Source: Qipengyuania_C sp046254955
GTDB lineage: Bacteria; Pseudomonadota; Alphaproteobacteria; Sphingomonadales; Sphingomonadaceae
Length of the DNA: 64,000 nucleotides
Reading direction: 5' to 3'
NCBI RefSeq assembly: GCF_046254955.1
Contig: NZ_JBJXRG010000002.1
Location: forward strand, 124,001 to 188,000
Shown here: positions 1 through 7,297 of the stretch, in pieces
Numbering within the stretch: position 1 is the first letter of the stretch
Layout: every line of letters begins with the position of its first letter
The notes under the pieces: generated by a model
What the model was told of the DNA's origin: nothing
Databases searched by the model: none
The model's input: only the letters and a program-made list of their open reading frames with translations
Position numbers and translations under genes: made by a program

Positions 1-627
1 GACTGGCACATGATCATCGAAGGCGCGCCTGCCAAAGCGACGCCATCTGCGGCGAACCGGCGCTCGCGAAGCGGATTGGGGCTGATACCGCGCCGGCTAC
101 CAATAGTTGGAGAGATCTGGCGTGCACGCATATCGCAAACCGAGCTCGACGAGCGGATCGAGACGATTCATCGACCATACCACCGTGCCTTGGCACAGCA
201 ACTGGCGCACCTACGTGATCGTTGGGGGGCAGCACTGCTCCTCGATATTCACTCAATGCCCCCCCTGGGCAATCGCCGCGCAGGAGAAGCAGGAGCAGAA
301 TTCGTGGTAGGGGACCGGTTTGGTGCGAGCAGCGATCCGATGTTGTCTTCGCGGGCGCTTTCATATTTTTCGACTGAGAACCGCCTGGTGGCGCACAATA
401 GGCCCTATTCCGGAGGATATGTGCTGGATCGGCACGGCATGCCGGCAAGGGGAATACACGCGCTCCAAATCGAGATTTGTCGCAGCCTCTACCTCGACAG
501 ACAGCTGTCCGAGCCAACTGCACGAATGGCTTCAATCGTAAAGCTACTCTCCGGGCTGGTTCGTACGCTGGCCGAAGAGGTCACGCAGATGGGCGGCGCA
601 CAGCAAATTCCAATGGCAGCTGAATAA
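1..627 (+). CDS. N-formylglutamate amidohydrolase family protein (5' end cut by window)
   Basis: The reading frame is already open at base 1, so the start codon lies outside the window and only about 208 C-terminal codons are visible. The sequence matches N-formylglutamate amidohydrolases, metal-dependent hydrolases that release formate or another acyl group from N-acylated amino acids such as N-formyl-glutamate in histidine breakdown. Visible landmarks are LLDIHSMPP, STENRLVAHNRPYSGGY and HALQIEICRSLY, all typical of the family core. No hut genes are adjacent, so a histidine-degradation role cannot be confirmed. The gene converges on a minus-strand sRNA whose terminator starts right at its stop codon. 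Confidence 0.85.
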   Translation, partial: DWHMIIEGAPAKATPSAANRRSRSGLGLIPRRLPIVGEIWRARISQTELDERIETIHRPYHRALAQQLAHLRDRWGAALLLDIHSMPPLGNRRAGEAGAEFVVGDRFGASSDPMLSSRALSYFSTENRLVAHNRPYSGGYVLDRHGMPARGIHALQIEICRSLYLDRQLSEPTARMASIVKLLSGLVRTLAEEVTQMGGAQQIPMAAE

Positions 628-729
628 AAAACCACCCCGTGCTTTCGCACGAGGTGGCCAAGGTTCAGGGAGGAGGTGCACGAAGTGCACCTGTCCAGAT
701 TACGCCATGAGGGTAGCGCAGTCCGAACC
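626..729 (-). ncRNA. mmgR: mmgR/suhB-like alphaproteobacterial small RNA
   Basis: Read on the minus strand, this intergenic stretch has three parts. First is a perfect 8-bp hairpin with a 3-base loop (674-692). Next is a single-stranded CTCCTCCC (675-668), complementary to a Shine-Dalgarno sequence. Last is an intrinsic terminator, an 11-bp stem with one mismatch and a tttc-type loop (632-657) followed by six T. This hairpin, anti-SD and terminator order is the architecture of the mmgR/suhB sRNA family of alphaproteobacteria, implicated in rhizobia in restraining storage-polymer accumulation by base pairing. The 5' end is inferred from a promoter at 735-763. The family call rests on remembered architecture, not on a search. 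Confidence 0.75.
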
Positions 730-734
730 TCATC

Positions 735-763
735 AAACTAGGACGCAAATTCCGGAAATTCAA
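735..763 (-). promoter_or_regulatory. Promoter of the mmgR-like sRNA
   Basis: On the minus strand a -35 element TTGAAT (763-758) and a -10 element TAGTTT (740-735) are separated by 17 bases. Transcription would start about 7 bases downstream, near 728-729, which gives an RNA of roughly 100 nt. The -10 begins with the CTA seen at other promoters in this window. Confidence 0.5.
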
Positions 764-786
764 GGCCCCCACCTAGCATGGGGGCC
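764..786 (-). terminator. Hairpin after the sapC-like gene
   Basis: A perfect 7-bp stem ggccccc/gggggcc with a 9-base loop lies 10 bases past the sapC-like stop codon. On the minus strand it is followed by TTGAATTT, a weak U-run, so it probably ends the sapC transcript. The same bases partly overlap the -35 element of the sRNA promoter. Confidence 0.5.
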
Positions 787-795
787 CTGTGAACT

Positions 796-1578
796 TCAGT
801 TCGCGGCTTGCTCGGCAGCCTTGGGTGCGGTGCCTTGCTGAACCTGACGTCCGAAGATCACTCGCATGAGGTTGAGCGAGAAGAGGTGGGAGTGGATCAG
901 CATCAGCAATCCATTCTTGTTCCACTCTTCGATTTTTTCGGTTGGCAGTTCACGCAGCTTGTTCTCGTCGACCATGCGGAAACCACGATAAACAAAGGGT
1001 TTTTCAGGTTGATCGTTTTGCGTGATGGCAATTTCACCATCCATCAGGATGTCAGCTTTGCTGAGCTCTTCCATGAAAACACGAGTGCGCTGGCCCGATT
1101 CTTCGAACTTCTCGCAGAACTGCAGTACACCCTTCGTGTGATCGGAAGGCTCGCCTTCGGCAGTGAAAAGGTCGGTGCCATCGTCGAATTGTCCCAGAAC
1201 TTCATACGTTGGGTCGAAACATAGCGAGAGCTCTTCAGAATCCTGCTGCAGTTTCGCGAGCATGAACGGATAACGACGAACGTAGGCTGGCATGTAAACT
1301 GGATCGGTGATCTTGCCTTCATCGTTCACGAAAGTGTTCACACCTTCATTGAGGCCCAGCAGTGCGATCGGCAGCGAATTCTCGCCGGAAGAGAAAACGA
1401 TGGGAAAATCGCGCTGGCACTCGACGAATTCGTCAACGGTCAGTGGAATCGCGTGCTGGCCCTTCAGGAACTCGGCGCCTTCAAGGGTGCGGCTTTTCCA
1501 GCCAGCATGATCGCGCTTGTTCAGCGGCATCAAGTCTTTGTAAAACAAGGGTAGGGTGGGTTGAGGCGCGCTGGCCAT
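796..1578 (-). CDS. SapC family protein
   Basis: This encodes 260 residues beginning MASAPQPTLPLFYKDL. The upstream frame stays open, but the ATG at 1578 is preceded by GGAGA at good spacing and matches the usual SapC start, with a phenylalanine-tyrosine-lysine segment followed by LMPLNKRDHAGW. SapC-family proteins were named after the Campylobacter surface-layer secretion locus, but their biochemical role is not established. No signal peptide or membrane helix is visible, so it is probably cytoplasmic. The gene follows the FAD-oxidase gene in the same direction after a gap of about 77 bases, so co-transcription is possible. Confidence 0.85.
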   Translation of the reverse strand: MASAPQPTLPLFYKDLMPLNKRDHAGWKSRTLEGAEFLKGQHAIPLTVDEFVECQRDFPIVFSSGENSLPIALLGLNEGVNTFVNDEGKITDPVYMPAYVRRYPFMLAKLQQDSEELSLCFDPTYEVLGQFDDGTDLFTAEGEPSDHTKGVLQFCEKFEESGQRTRVFMEELSKADILMDGEIAITQNDQPEKPFVYRGFRMVDENKLRELPTEKIEEWNKNGLLMLIHSHLFSLNLMRVIFGRQVQQGTAPKAAEQAAN

Positions 1579-1655
1579 GGGTGGTCTCCGAAAAGGGATT
1601 TCTGAAATGTTGGTCCGCGGGTGCGCAGTGCTGCGCCACGCGTGAAGCGCGCGCT

Positions 1656-3104
1656 TTAGTGTGCTTGGCCGTGTCGCGCAAGCGGCACAAGTTTTCCGGG
1701 GTTGAGTATGCCTTGGGGATCGAGTGCCTGTTTTACGCCGCGCAGCATCGCATTTGCGACCGGATCGCCCAAACGGCCGAGTTCGTCGCGCTTCATCTGG
1801 CCGATACCATGCTCGGCGCTGATTGACCCCTCCCATTGGGTGACGAGATCGTGAACATAAGCGCTGATTGTCTTACCCTGGCTATCCTCCCACTCTCCCC
1901 GTGTGGCCCCTGCTGGTGCGAGCACATGAAAATGCACGTTCCCGTCACCAAGGTGGCCAAATGCGATGGGCGTGGTGTCAGGAAAACGCTCTCGCACGGC
2001 GGGCACGGCATACTCCACGAAGTCGGCCATGCGTTCGACGGGAACCGAAATGTCATGCTGCATGGCCGGCCCGATAGCCCGCTCGGCTGAGGCGATTTCG
2101 TCGCGCAATAACCAGAACGCCTCGGCCTGACTCTCATTGGAGGCGACAGTCGCATCTTGGGCGAGGCCGCTTCCAATCGCCTCGGTCAGGAGTTCTTGCG
2201 CAAGCTCAGGCAAAATATCGGATTGATCGGGTGAGCCGACCAACTCGATCAGGGCGTTCCAATTGTGGGTGTCCGCGAGCGGCGACCTTGTGCTGGGAAC
2301 ATGTTCCAAGACTGCCGCAAGGCTGTGAGCAGGAATGACCTCAAAACCTTCGAGGAACTGTTCAGCGCGTCGCTGGAACAGAAGCAGCAACTGGCGCGCC
2401 ATCGCGATACTTTCGACACCGGCCCAGGCAACTGTCCGCGTCCCGGTTTCAGGCAGAAGTCTCAGAGTGGCTCCGGTCACAATGCCCAAGGTTCCTTCCG
2501 ATCCGATCAGCATCTGCTTGAGATCAAACCCCCGGTTATCTTTCTTGAGGACAGTCAACCCATCAAAGACACTTCCGTCGGCGAGTACGGCTTCTACCCC
2601 CAAGACCTGATCGCGCATAACGCCGTGCCGAAGCACCTGGGTGCCTCCGGCATTTGTGGAGATCAGTCCGCCGATAGTCGCCGAGCCTTTGCCGCCAAGA
2701 GTCAGAGGGAAGCGCAGTCTTTCGGCTTCAACAGTCTCGTGAAGGGTTTGCAGCACAACACCGGCATCGCACACGATTTGGCGGGCCTCGACATCAAACG
2801 AGCGTACCGAGTTCATGCGTCTGAGTGAGATAATCACTGCGTCGCCGGACTCGTCAGGAGTCGCTCCGCCGCACATGCCGCTATTTCCGCCCTGCGGGAC
2901 AATCGCGACGCCGTGCTTGGCGCAAAGCTTGACGACCTCTGAAACCTCCGGGGTAGACGTGGGAGAGATCATGGCCGCCGCCTTGCCGCTGAACCTTCCG
3001 CGCCAATCGGTTAACCATGGATCCATAAGATCTGGATCCTTTGTGAAGCCACGCGGCCCGAGGAACGTCTCTATTTGGGCAAGAAATTCTGCAGAAGCGG
3101 TCAT
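1656..3104 (-). CDS. FAD-binding oxidoreductase, D-2-hydroxyacid dehydrogenase type (GlcD family)
   Basis: The 482-residue length is standard for flavoproteins that oxidise D-2-hydroxyacids such as D-2-hydroxyglutarate, D-lactate or glycolate. An N-terminal PCMH-type FAD-binding domain is marked by PQGGNSGMCGG (around residue 71) and by the glycine-rich GGLISTNAGGTQVLRHG. The C-terminal FAD-oxidase domain carries GHLGDGNVHFHV and EHGIGQMKR. There is no signal peptide, so it should act in the cytosol and pass electrons to the respiratory chain through a flavoprotein or quinone. The exact substrate cannot be read from the sequence. AGGA lies 8 bases before the ATG. It is divergent from an exported-protein gene, and the shared intergenic region has paired direct repeats. 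Confidence 0.85.
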   Translation of the reverse strand: MTASAEFLAQIETFLGPRGFTKDPDLMDPWLTDWRGRFSGKAAAMISPTSTPEVSEVVKLCAKHGVAIVPQGGNSGMCGGATPDESGDAVIISLRRMNSVRSFDVEARQIVCDAGVVLQTLHETVEAERLRFPLTLGGKGSATIGGLISTNAGGTQVLRHGVMRDQVLGVEAVLADGSVFDGLTVLKKDNRGFDLKQMLIGSEGTLGIVTGATLRLLPETGTRTVAWAGVESIAMARQLLLLFQRRAEQFLEGFEVIPAHSLAAVLEHVPSTRSPLADTHNWNALIELVGSPDQSDILPELAQELLTEAIGSGLAQDATVASNESQAEAFWLLRDEIASAERAIGPAMQHDISVPVERMADFVEYAVPAVRERFPDTTPIAFGHLGDGNVHFHVLAPAGATRGEWEDSQGKTISAYVHDLVTQWEGSISAEHGIGQMKRDELGRLGDPVANAMLRGVKQALDPQGILNPGKLVPLARHGQAH

Positions 3105-3122
3105 GGTGGGATCCTATGGCAC

Positions 3123-3154
3123 AACTGCCACAAATTGCGCTAGCACTTGCCACA
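3123..3154. repeat. Paired direct repeats in the divergent promoter region
   Basis: Two near-identical decamers, aactgccaca (3123-3132) and acttgccaca (3145-3154), lie 22 bases apart, about two helical turns. They sit between the start codons of the FAD-oxidase gene and the exported-protein gene. The arrangement suggests a binding site for a dimeric regulator; the regulator is unknown. Confidence 0.4.
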
Positions 3155-3249
3155 TTGATTCAGCAGATTAAGCCGTCATTCAAGGATTTCCGCTACAGCG
3201 CGGTCTCGATCCGGTCGCAAATCCGGAACAAGGAGTGCAGACGACAGCC

Positions 3250-3840
3250 ATGAACAAGAAGGCCGCCTTGGTTGCGCCGCTTGCGCTGTCGCTTTCGATG
3301 GCGGCTCTCGCCGATCCTGGACAAGAGGGAAACGTCGATGGTCAGGCGACCGTTTCTCATAGCGTAAAGCCTGCTCACCCTGCCGTTGAACCGGGATTAG
3401 CTCCGCAATGGGTCACGTTCGACGCCCCTTATCGCAGCCGCGATGCATTCCAGGTTCGCATCGAACAGCGCGTTGTTGTGCGGATTGCGCCGCGCAGTTC
3501 GGTGCCTCGCCAAAGCCTCACGGCCGATCTGCAACCAGCAGAGCGTTCGAGCCCGCCGCAATTGATCGAAAAGCGGATGGACGATTGCCTGAAGGTATCG
3601 AACATTGCCGCCGTACAAACGACGCGCGACGATCGCTTGCTGCTCTATCTGCGTGATCGGCGACTTGTGAGTGCCAAGCTTGAAAAATCCTGCCGCGCAC
3701 GTGATTTCTATTCCGGATTCTACGTAGAGCGAAACAAGGATGGCAAACTGTGTCGCAAGCGTGATAAGTTGTTGTCCAGATCGGGTGCGAACTGCGAAAT
3801 TGATCGCTTGCGGCAACTGGTTTCAGAGAAATCCGAATAA
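3250..3840 (+). CDS. Exported protein of unknown function
   Basis: I do not recognise a family for this 196-residue protein. The chosen ATG gives a clear signal peptide, MNKKAALVAPLALSLSMAALA followed by DP, so it should enter the periplasm by the Sec route. A GTG at 3235 in the same frame would overlap the AGGAG at 3231-3235, so that AGGAG is taken as the ribosome site of the ATG, though spacing is long (14 bases). The mature part is basic and carries four cysteines (in DDCLKV, EKSCRA, GKLCRK and GANCEI), consistent with two disulfides. The gene stands alone, transcribed away from the FAD-oxidase gene. Confidence 0.7.
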   Translation: MNKKAALVAPLALSLSMAALADPGQEGNVDGQATVSHSVKPAHPAVEPGLAPQWVTFDAPYRSRDAFQVRIEQRVVVRIAPRSSVPRQSLTADLQPAERSSPPQLIEKRMDDCLKVSNIAAVQTTRDDRLLLYLRDRRLVSAKLEKSCRARDFYSGFYVERNKDGKLCRKRDKLLSRSGANCEIDRLRQLVSEKSE

Positions 3841-3978
3841 ACCGCTCCCAATCGGCCTTGTTGCGCCTGATTTCTTGACTTTTTGCTTGTCAGCGGCAAA
3901 GGGCGCGCAAGGTACACCGCTGATCCACTTGCTGCATAAGGGCAGGTGCAGCCACAACACTCGGACATCACGCTGCCC

Positions 3979-5373
3979 ATGACTTTTGCCGACCTCGGCC
4001 TATCTCCGCAATTGCTGAAGGCAGTCGATGCTGCCGGCTACACTGAGCCAACCGATATCCAGGCTGAGGCAATCCCCGCTGTCCTGATGATGAAAGATAT
4101 CATCGGGATCGCGCAGACAGGCACGGGTAAGACTGCGGGCTTCGTCCTCCCGATGATTGACATCATGGCCAGCGGACGCCGCCGCGCGCTAATGCCGCGT
4201 TCGCTGATTCTGGAGCCAACGCGGGAACTTGCAGCGCAGGTTGCAGAGAATTTCGAGAAGTATGGCATCAATCACGACCTCAAGATGACGCTTCTCATCG
4301 GCGGTGTTCAGATGGGTGACCAGCTCAAGGCTCTCAACGAGGGTGTTGACGTTTTGATTGCTACGCCCGGACGGCTGATGGACCTGTTCGAACGGGGCAA
4401 GATCTTGCTTAGCGGCTGCGAACTGCTGGTTATCGACGAAGCGGACCGCATGCTCGACATGGGTTTTATCCCGGATATTGAATTCATTTGTTCGAAACTG
4501 CCCGAATCGCGCCAGACGATGCTATTTTCGGCAACTATGCCGCCGCCAATCGAGAAGCTGGCGAAGAAGTTCATGGACAATCCCAAGCGGATTGAAGTCA
4601 GCCGCGCGGCCAGCACGAACAAGGATATTACCGCCTTTAAAGTGAAAGTAGAGAGCCGCAAGAAGCGCGAAACGCTCGAATGGCTGCTGCGCAATGATCA
4701 CGTCGAAACCGCGATAGTATTCTCCAATCGCAAAACGACCGTTCGCGAGTTGAACAAGCATCTCCAGCGCTCTGGATTTTCCAGCGGCGAGATCCATGGT
4801 GATATCGATCAGGCCTCTCGGATTAAGGAGCTCGACCGCTTCAAGTCGGGTGATATCAATATCCTGGTGGCATCAGACGTCGCCGCGCGCGGGCTGGACA
4901 TCAAGGGCGTGAGCCATGTCTTTAACTTCGATACGCCGTGGCACCCGGATGATTATGTTCACCGGATTGGCCGTACGGGTAGGGCGGGGGCCAAGGGCCG
5001 TGCCTTCACTTTCGTAGCGAAGGAAGATGCCGAGGCGATCGAGAATATCGAGAAGCTTACCAAGAATGAGATCCCTGTCTTCGGAAAGAAAGATGTCAGA
5101 GTCGAGCTGGTGGATCCGGCAGCAGGTGACGAGAAGTCGAAGCGCTCGCGATCGCGGCAGCTCGACGATGATGAGCCCAAAGAAGCGCCCAAGAAATCAC
5201 GTGCGAAGAAGCCGCGTGACGAACAAAAATCTCGCGACGAAAAGAAGGCCAAGCCAGAAGAGGCCGAGAAGCGTAATCCTCGCGGCAAAAAGCGTGTTCA
5301 GGACGATGAGCCAGTGGCCGCTGGTGAGTGGAATGGGCCAAAGCCAAGTTTTCTGGACATAGGCACCCGCTGA
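3979..5373 (+). CDS. DEAD-box ATP-dependent RNA helicase
   Basis: All DEAD-box motifs are intact in 464 residues: a Q motif (around 21-27), AQTGTGKT (45-52), DEAD (153-156), SAT (184-186) and HRIGRTGR (328-335). The C-terminal 80 or so residues are a highly charged lysine/arginine/glutamate tail, as in RhlE-like helicases that remodel ribosome-assembly intermediates or degradosome RNA. The ATG at 3979 gives the usual family beginning MTFADLGLSP. An in-frame GTG at 3946 is an alternative, and neither has a strong ribosome site. It is followed by a methyltransferase gene after 27 bases, possibly co-transcribed. Confidence 0.93.
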   Translation: MTFADLGLSPQLLKAVDAAGYTEPTDIQAEAIPAVLMMKDIIGIAQTGTGKTAGFVLPMIDIMASGRRRALMPRSLILEPTRELAAQVAENFEKYGINHDLKMTLLIGGVQMGDQLKALNEGVDVLIATPGRLMDLFERGKILLSGCELLVIDEADRMLDMGFIPDIEFICSKLPESRQTMLFSATMPPPIEKLAKKFMDNPKRIEVSRAASTNKDITAFKVKVESRKKRETLEWLLRNDHVETAIVFSNRKTTVRELNKHLQRSGFSSGEIHGDIDQASRIKELDRFKSGDINILVASDVAARGLDIKGVSHVFNFDTPWHPDDYVHRIGRTGRAGAKGRAFTFVAKEDAEAIENIEKLTKNEIPVFGKKDVRVELVDPAAGDEKSKRSRSRQLDDDEPKEAPKKSRAKKPRDEQKSRDEKKAKPEEAEKRNPRGKKRVQDDEPVAAGEWNGPKPSFLDIGTR

Positions 5374-5400
5374 TCAGGCACGGTTTGACGGTCTTTTGCT

Positions 5401-6078
5401 ATGATCCCTAAGCTTGTCGAGAAATTCTGGCGCGGCACGGGCAGGGCAACGCCACGCTACCGTGACGAGCTTGGGGAAGCGGTTTCGCTTAGTCGACTTC
5501 TCAACAATGGTCCGAGAGCTGTCGTGAGTGGAATGGGGCGATTGGCATTCGGGTATCGGCCCAAGCTGCCATGGATATCCTATGATGCGAGTGAGGCTCT
5601 GGCGCGAATTCTCGATCCTTCGCGGTCACGAGTGCTGGAATTCGGATCCGGCATGTCGACAGCTTGGTACGCTGAGCGCGCCGCGAGGGTCGTTGCCATT
5701 GAATCGAACCGCCACTGGTATCAGGTTGGCAAACGCAATCTTGCTGGTTTGAGCAACGTCGAGCTGATTTTCGCTCCGACGCGCGAGGCATACCTTGAAA
5801 TACCTGCGGAAGATAATTTTGATCTTGTCATCGTCGATGGGGAATGGCGAGACGAATGTGTCGATATCGCGGTGAAACTCCTTGCAAAGGGAGGCGTGAT
5901 ATTTCTCGACAATAGTGACAAGCAGGATCTGGGCGTTGGCAATGTGGCGTTAGCGAGGGAGAAATTAGTCGATTTCGCGCGGCGCTCGGACTTGCCGTAC
6001 AGTGAGCTCACCGATTTTGCGCCAACGGCATTCTTTGTCCAGCGAGCTCTTTGGATCGGCCCAGGAGCACCGGCGTAG
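5401..6078 (+). CDS. Class I SAM-dependent methyltransferase-like protein
   Basis: The 225-residue product has a Rossmann methyltransferase core: the SAM-binding glycine loop VLEFGSGMST, an acidic residue after strand 2 (VVAIESN), and the strand-4 motif DLVIVDGEWRDEC. The C-terminal strands KGGVIFLDNSD fit the same fold. Similar proteins lie in sphingomonad and cyanobacterial envelope or glycan loci, but the substrate is unknown. No signal peptide or ribosome site is obvious, although the ATG is well placed 27 bases after the helicase gene. The product's role and its link to the helicase are not clear from the sequence. Confidence 0.7.
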   Translation: MIPKLVEKFWRGTGRATPRYRDELGEAVSLSRLLNNGPRAVVSGMGRLAFGYRPKLPWISYDASEALARILDPSRSRVLEFGSGMSTAWYAERAARVVAIESNRHWYQVGKRNLAGLSNVELIFAPTREAYLEIPAEDNFDLVIVDGEWRDECVDIAVKLLAKGGVIFLDNSDKQDLGVGNVALAREKLVDFARRSDLPYSELTDFAPTAFFVQRALWIGPGAPA

Positions 6079-6115
6079 CCCGATTCTGGAGTGCTCTACC
6101 CAACCGCGAGGGCAT

Positions 6116-7237
6116 CTACGTGGACAAGTTCTCTAAAACTCGGGGCAGGGCGCTAGCGTACCGCTGAACATCTTCGAGCCTGCCGCAACTGACACGCGAA
6201 TATTGGGGCCAGCCATCATATGCGCCCCGGATCACGATACCATGCTGGCGCATCGCGTCACGAACCGCGTTGGCATCAGGCACTTTCACGTAAACGAAGT
6301 TTGTCTGGGAAGGCAGTGCAACGAGGCTGGCCTGCGCGACAGCGCTTTCGATCATCTGGCGCGCCTCCACGATCTTCGCGCGGCTGTAGTTGAGAAACGA
6401 ATCGTCCTCGTAGGAAGCGATCGCCGCAGCGAGGCCTGAAGTGCTGTTAGATGCGTTCATGAGCGACTGGCGGATTAGGGAAGCGTTCTCTTCGCTCGTC
6501 ATCGCATAGCCAACACGCAAGCCGGCCATTCCGTATATCTTGGAAAACGTCCGGGTGACGATGACGTCGCTGCCCTGGCGGACAAGACCAACCAGCGAGT
6601 TTCCATCCGGATCATCGGTCAGTTCATTATAAGCCTCATCTACTAGCACGGTTGCTTTCCCTGCGACCGCTAACGCAAAGGCGTGCAACTCCCTTTGCGG
6701 GAGGATCAATCCAGTCGGATTGTCGGGGTTGCAGATCTGAACCATCGACGTCTCGTCATCCACGCCTGCAGCCAAGCCCACGAGGTCGATTTGCATTTCT
6801 TCGGTGAGTGGCACGCGTTCCGCCGTTGCGCCGAGCCGCTCCGCATATTTGACCGAACCTCCGAAGAACAATGAGGGGCATACAATCTTGCCGCGCTGGC
6901 CCCAGGCAAGCGAGATGGCGTGCAGCAGTTCGCCCGAGCCCGTTCCGATAACGACTTGTTTGGGCGAAATCCCATGTCGCTCCGCGATCATTTCGGCCAT
7001 CCGATCCACCACTGCGTCGGCGTAATATGCTCCCTGGGAGGCCGTTTCGCTTATGGCGCGGATCGCGGCAGGCGAAGGTCCATACGGATTCTCGTTCCAC
7101 ACGAGCCATGCGAGTTCGGGTGAAGGAGAAAAGGTGGCGCGTTCGACATCTTTCGCGATCGCCGAATGAGCCGAAGACGTTGCGGCGACTAGCGCCGCGC
7201 TACCGCCTAGGAAGTTTCTTCGCGAAGTATCAAGCAT
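6116..7237 (-). CDS. Tat-signal PLP-dependent aminotransferase, HisC-like
   Basis: A fold-type I aminotransferase of 373 residues, closest in pattern to histidinol-phosphate aminotransferases. The family's NENPYGPSP substrate motif is present, as are NPDNPTG (170-176), the aspartate at about 200 (VDEAYNE) that contacts the pyridine nitrogen, and the PLP lysine (K233) in RTFSKIYGMAGLRVG. Unusually, the protein starts with SRRNFLGGSAALVAAT, a textbook twin-arginine signal, followed by a small-residue cleavage region (SSAHSAIA). It should therefore fold with PLP in the cytosol and be exported. It is probably not the housekeeping HisC, which is cytosolic. The substrate is unknown. The gene lies downstream of and co-directional with uvrD after 60 bases. 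Confidence 0.85.
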   Translation of the reverse strand: MLDTSRRNFLGGSAALVAATSSAHSAIAKDVERATFSPSPELAWLVWNENPYGPSPAAIRAISETASQGAYYADAVVDRMAEMIAERHGISPKQVVIGTGSGELLHAISLAWGQRGKIVCPSLFFGGSVKYAERLGATAERVPLTEEMQIDLVGLAAGVDDETSMVQICNPDNPTGLILPQRELHAFALAVAGKATVLVDEAYNELTDDPDGNSLVGLVRQGSDVIVTRTFSKIYGMAGLRVGYAMTSEENASLIRQSLMNASNSTSGLAAAIASYEDDSFLNYSRAKIVEARQMIESAVAQASLVALPSQTNFVYVKVPDANAVRDAMRQHGIVIRGAYDGWPQYSRVSCGRLEDVQRYASALPRVLENLST

Positions 7238-7297
7238 TACCGCCCCCCATTAGCGCTTGCGGCATCTTGGGGCGATCGGGGCTTCCTGTCGAGGGAC

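Noticed and set aside
1656..1836. N-terminal extension of the sapC-like gene to 1836
   Set aside because: It overlaps the end of the FAD-oxidase gene and has no SapC-like sequence; the ATG at 1578 fits much better.
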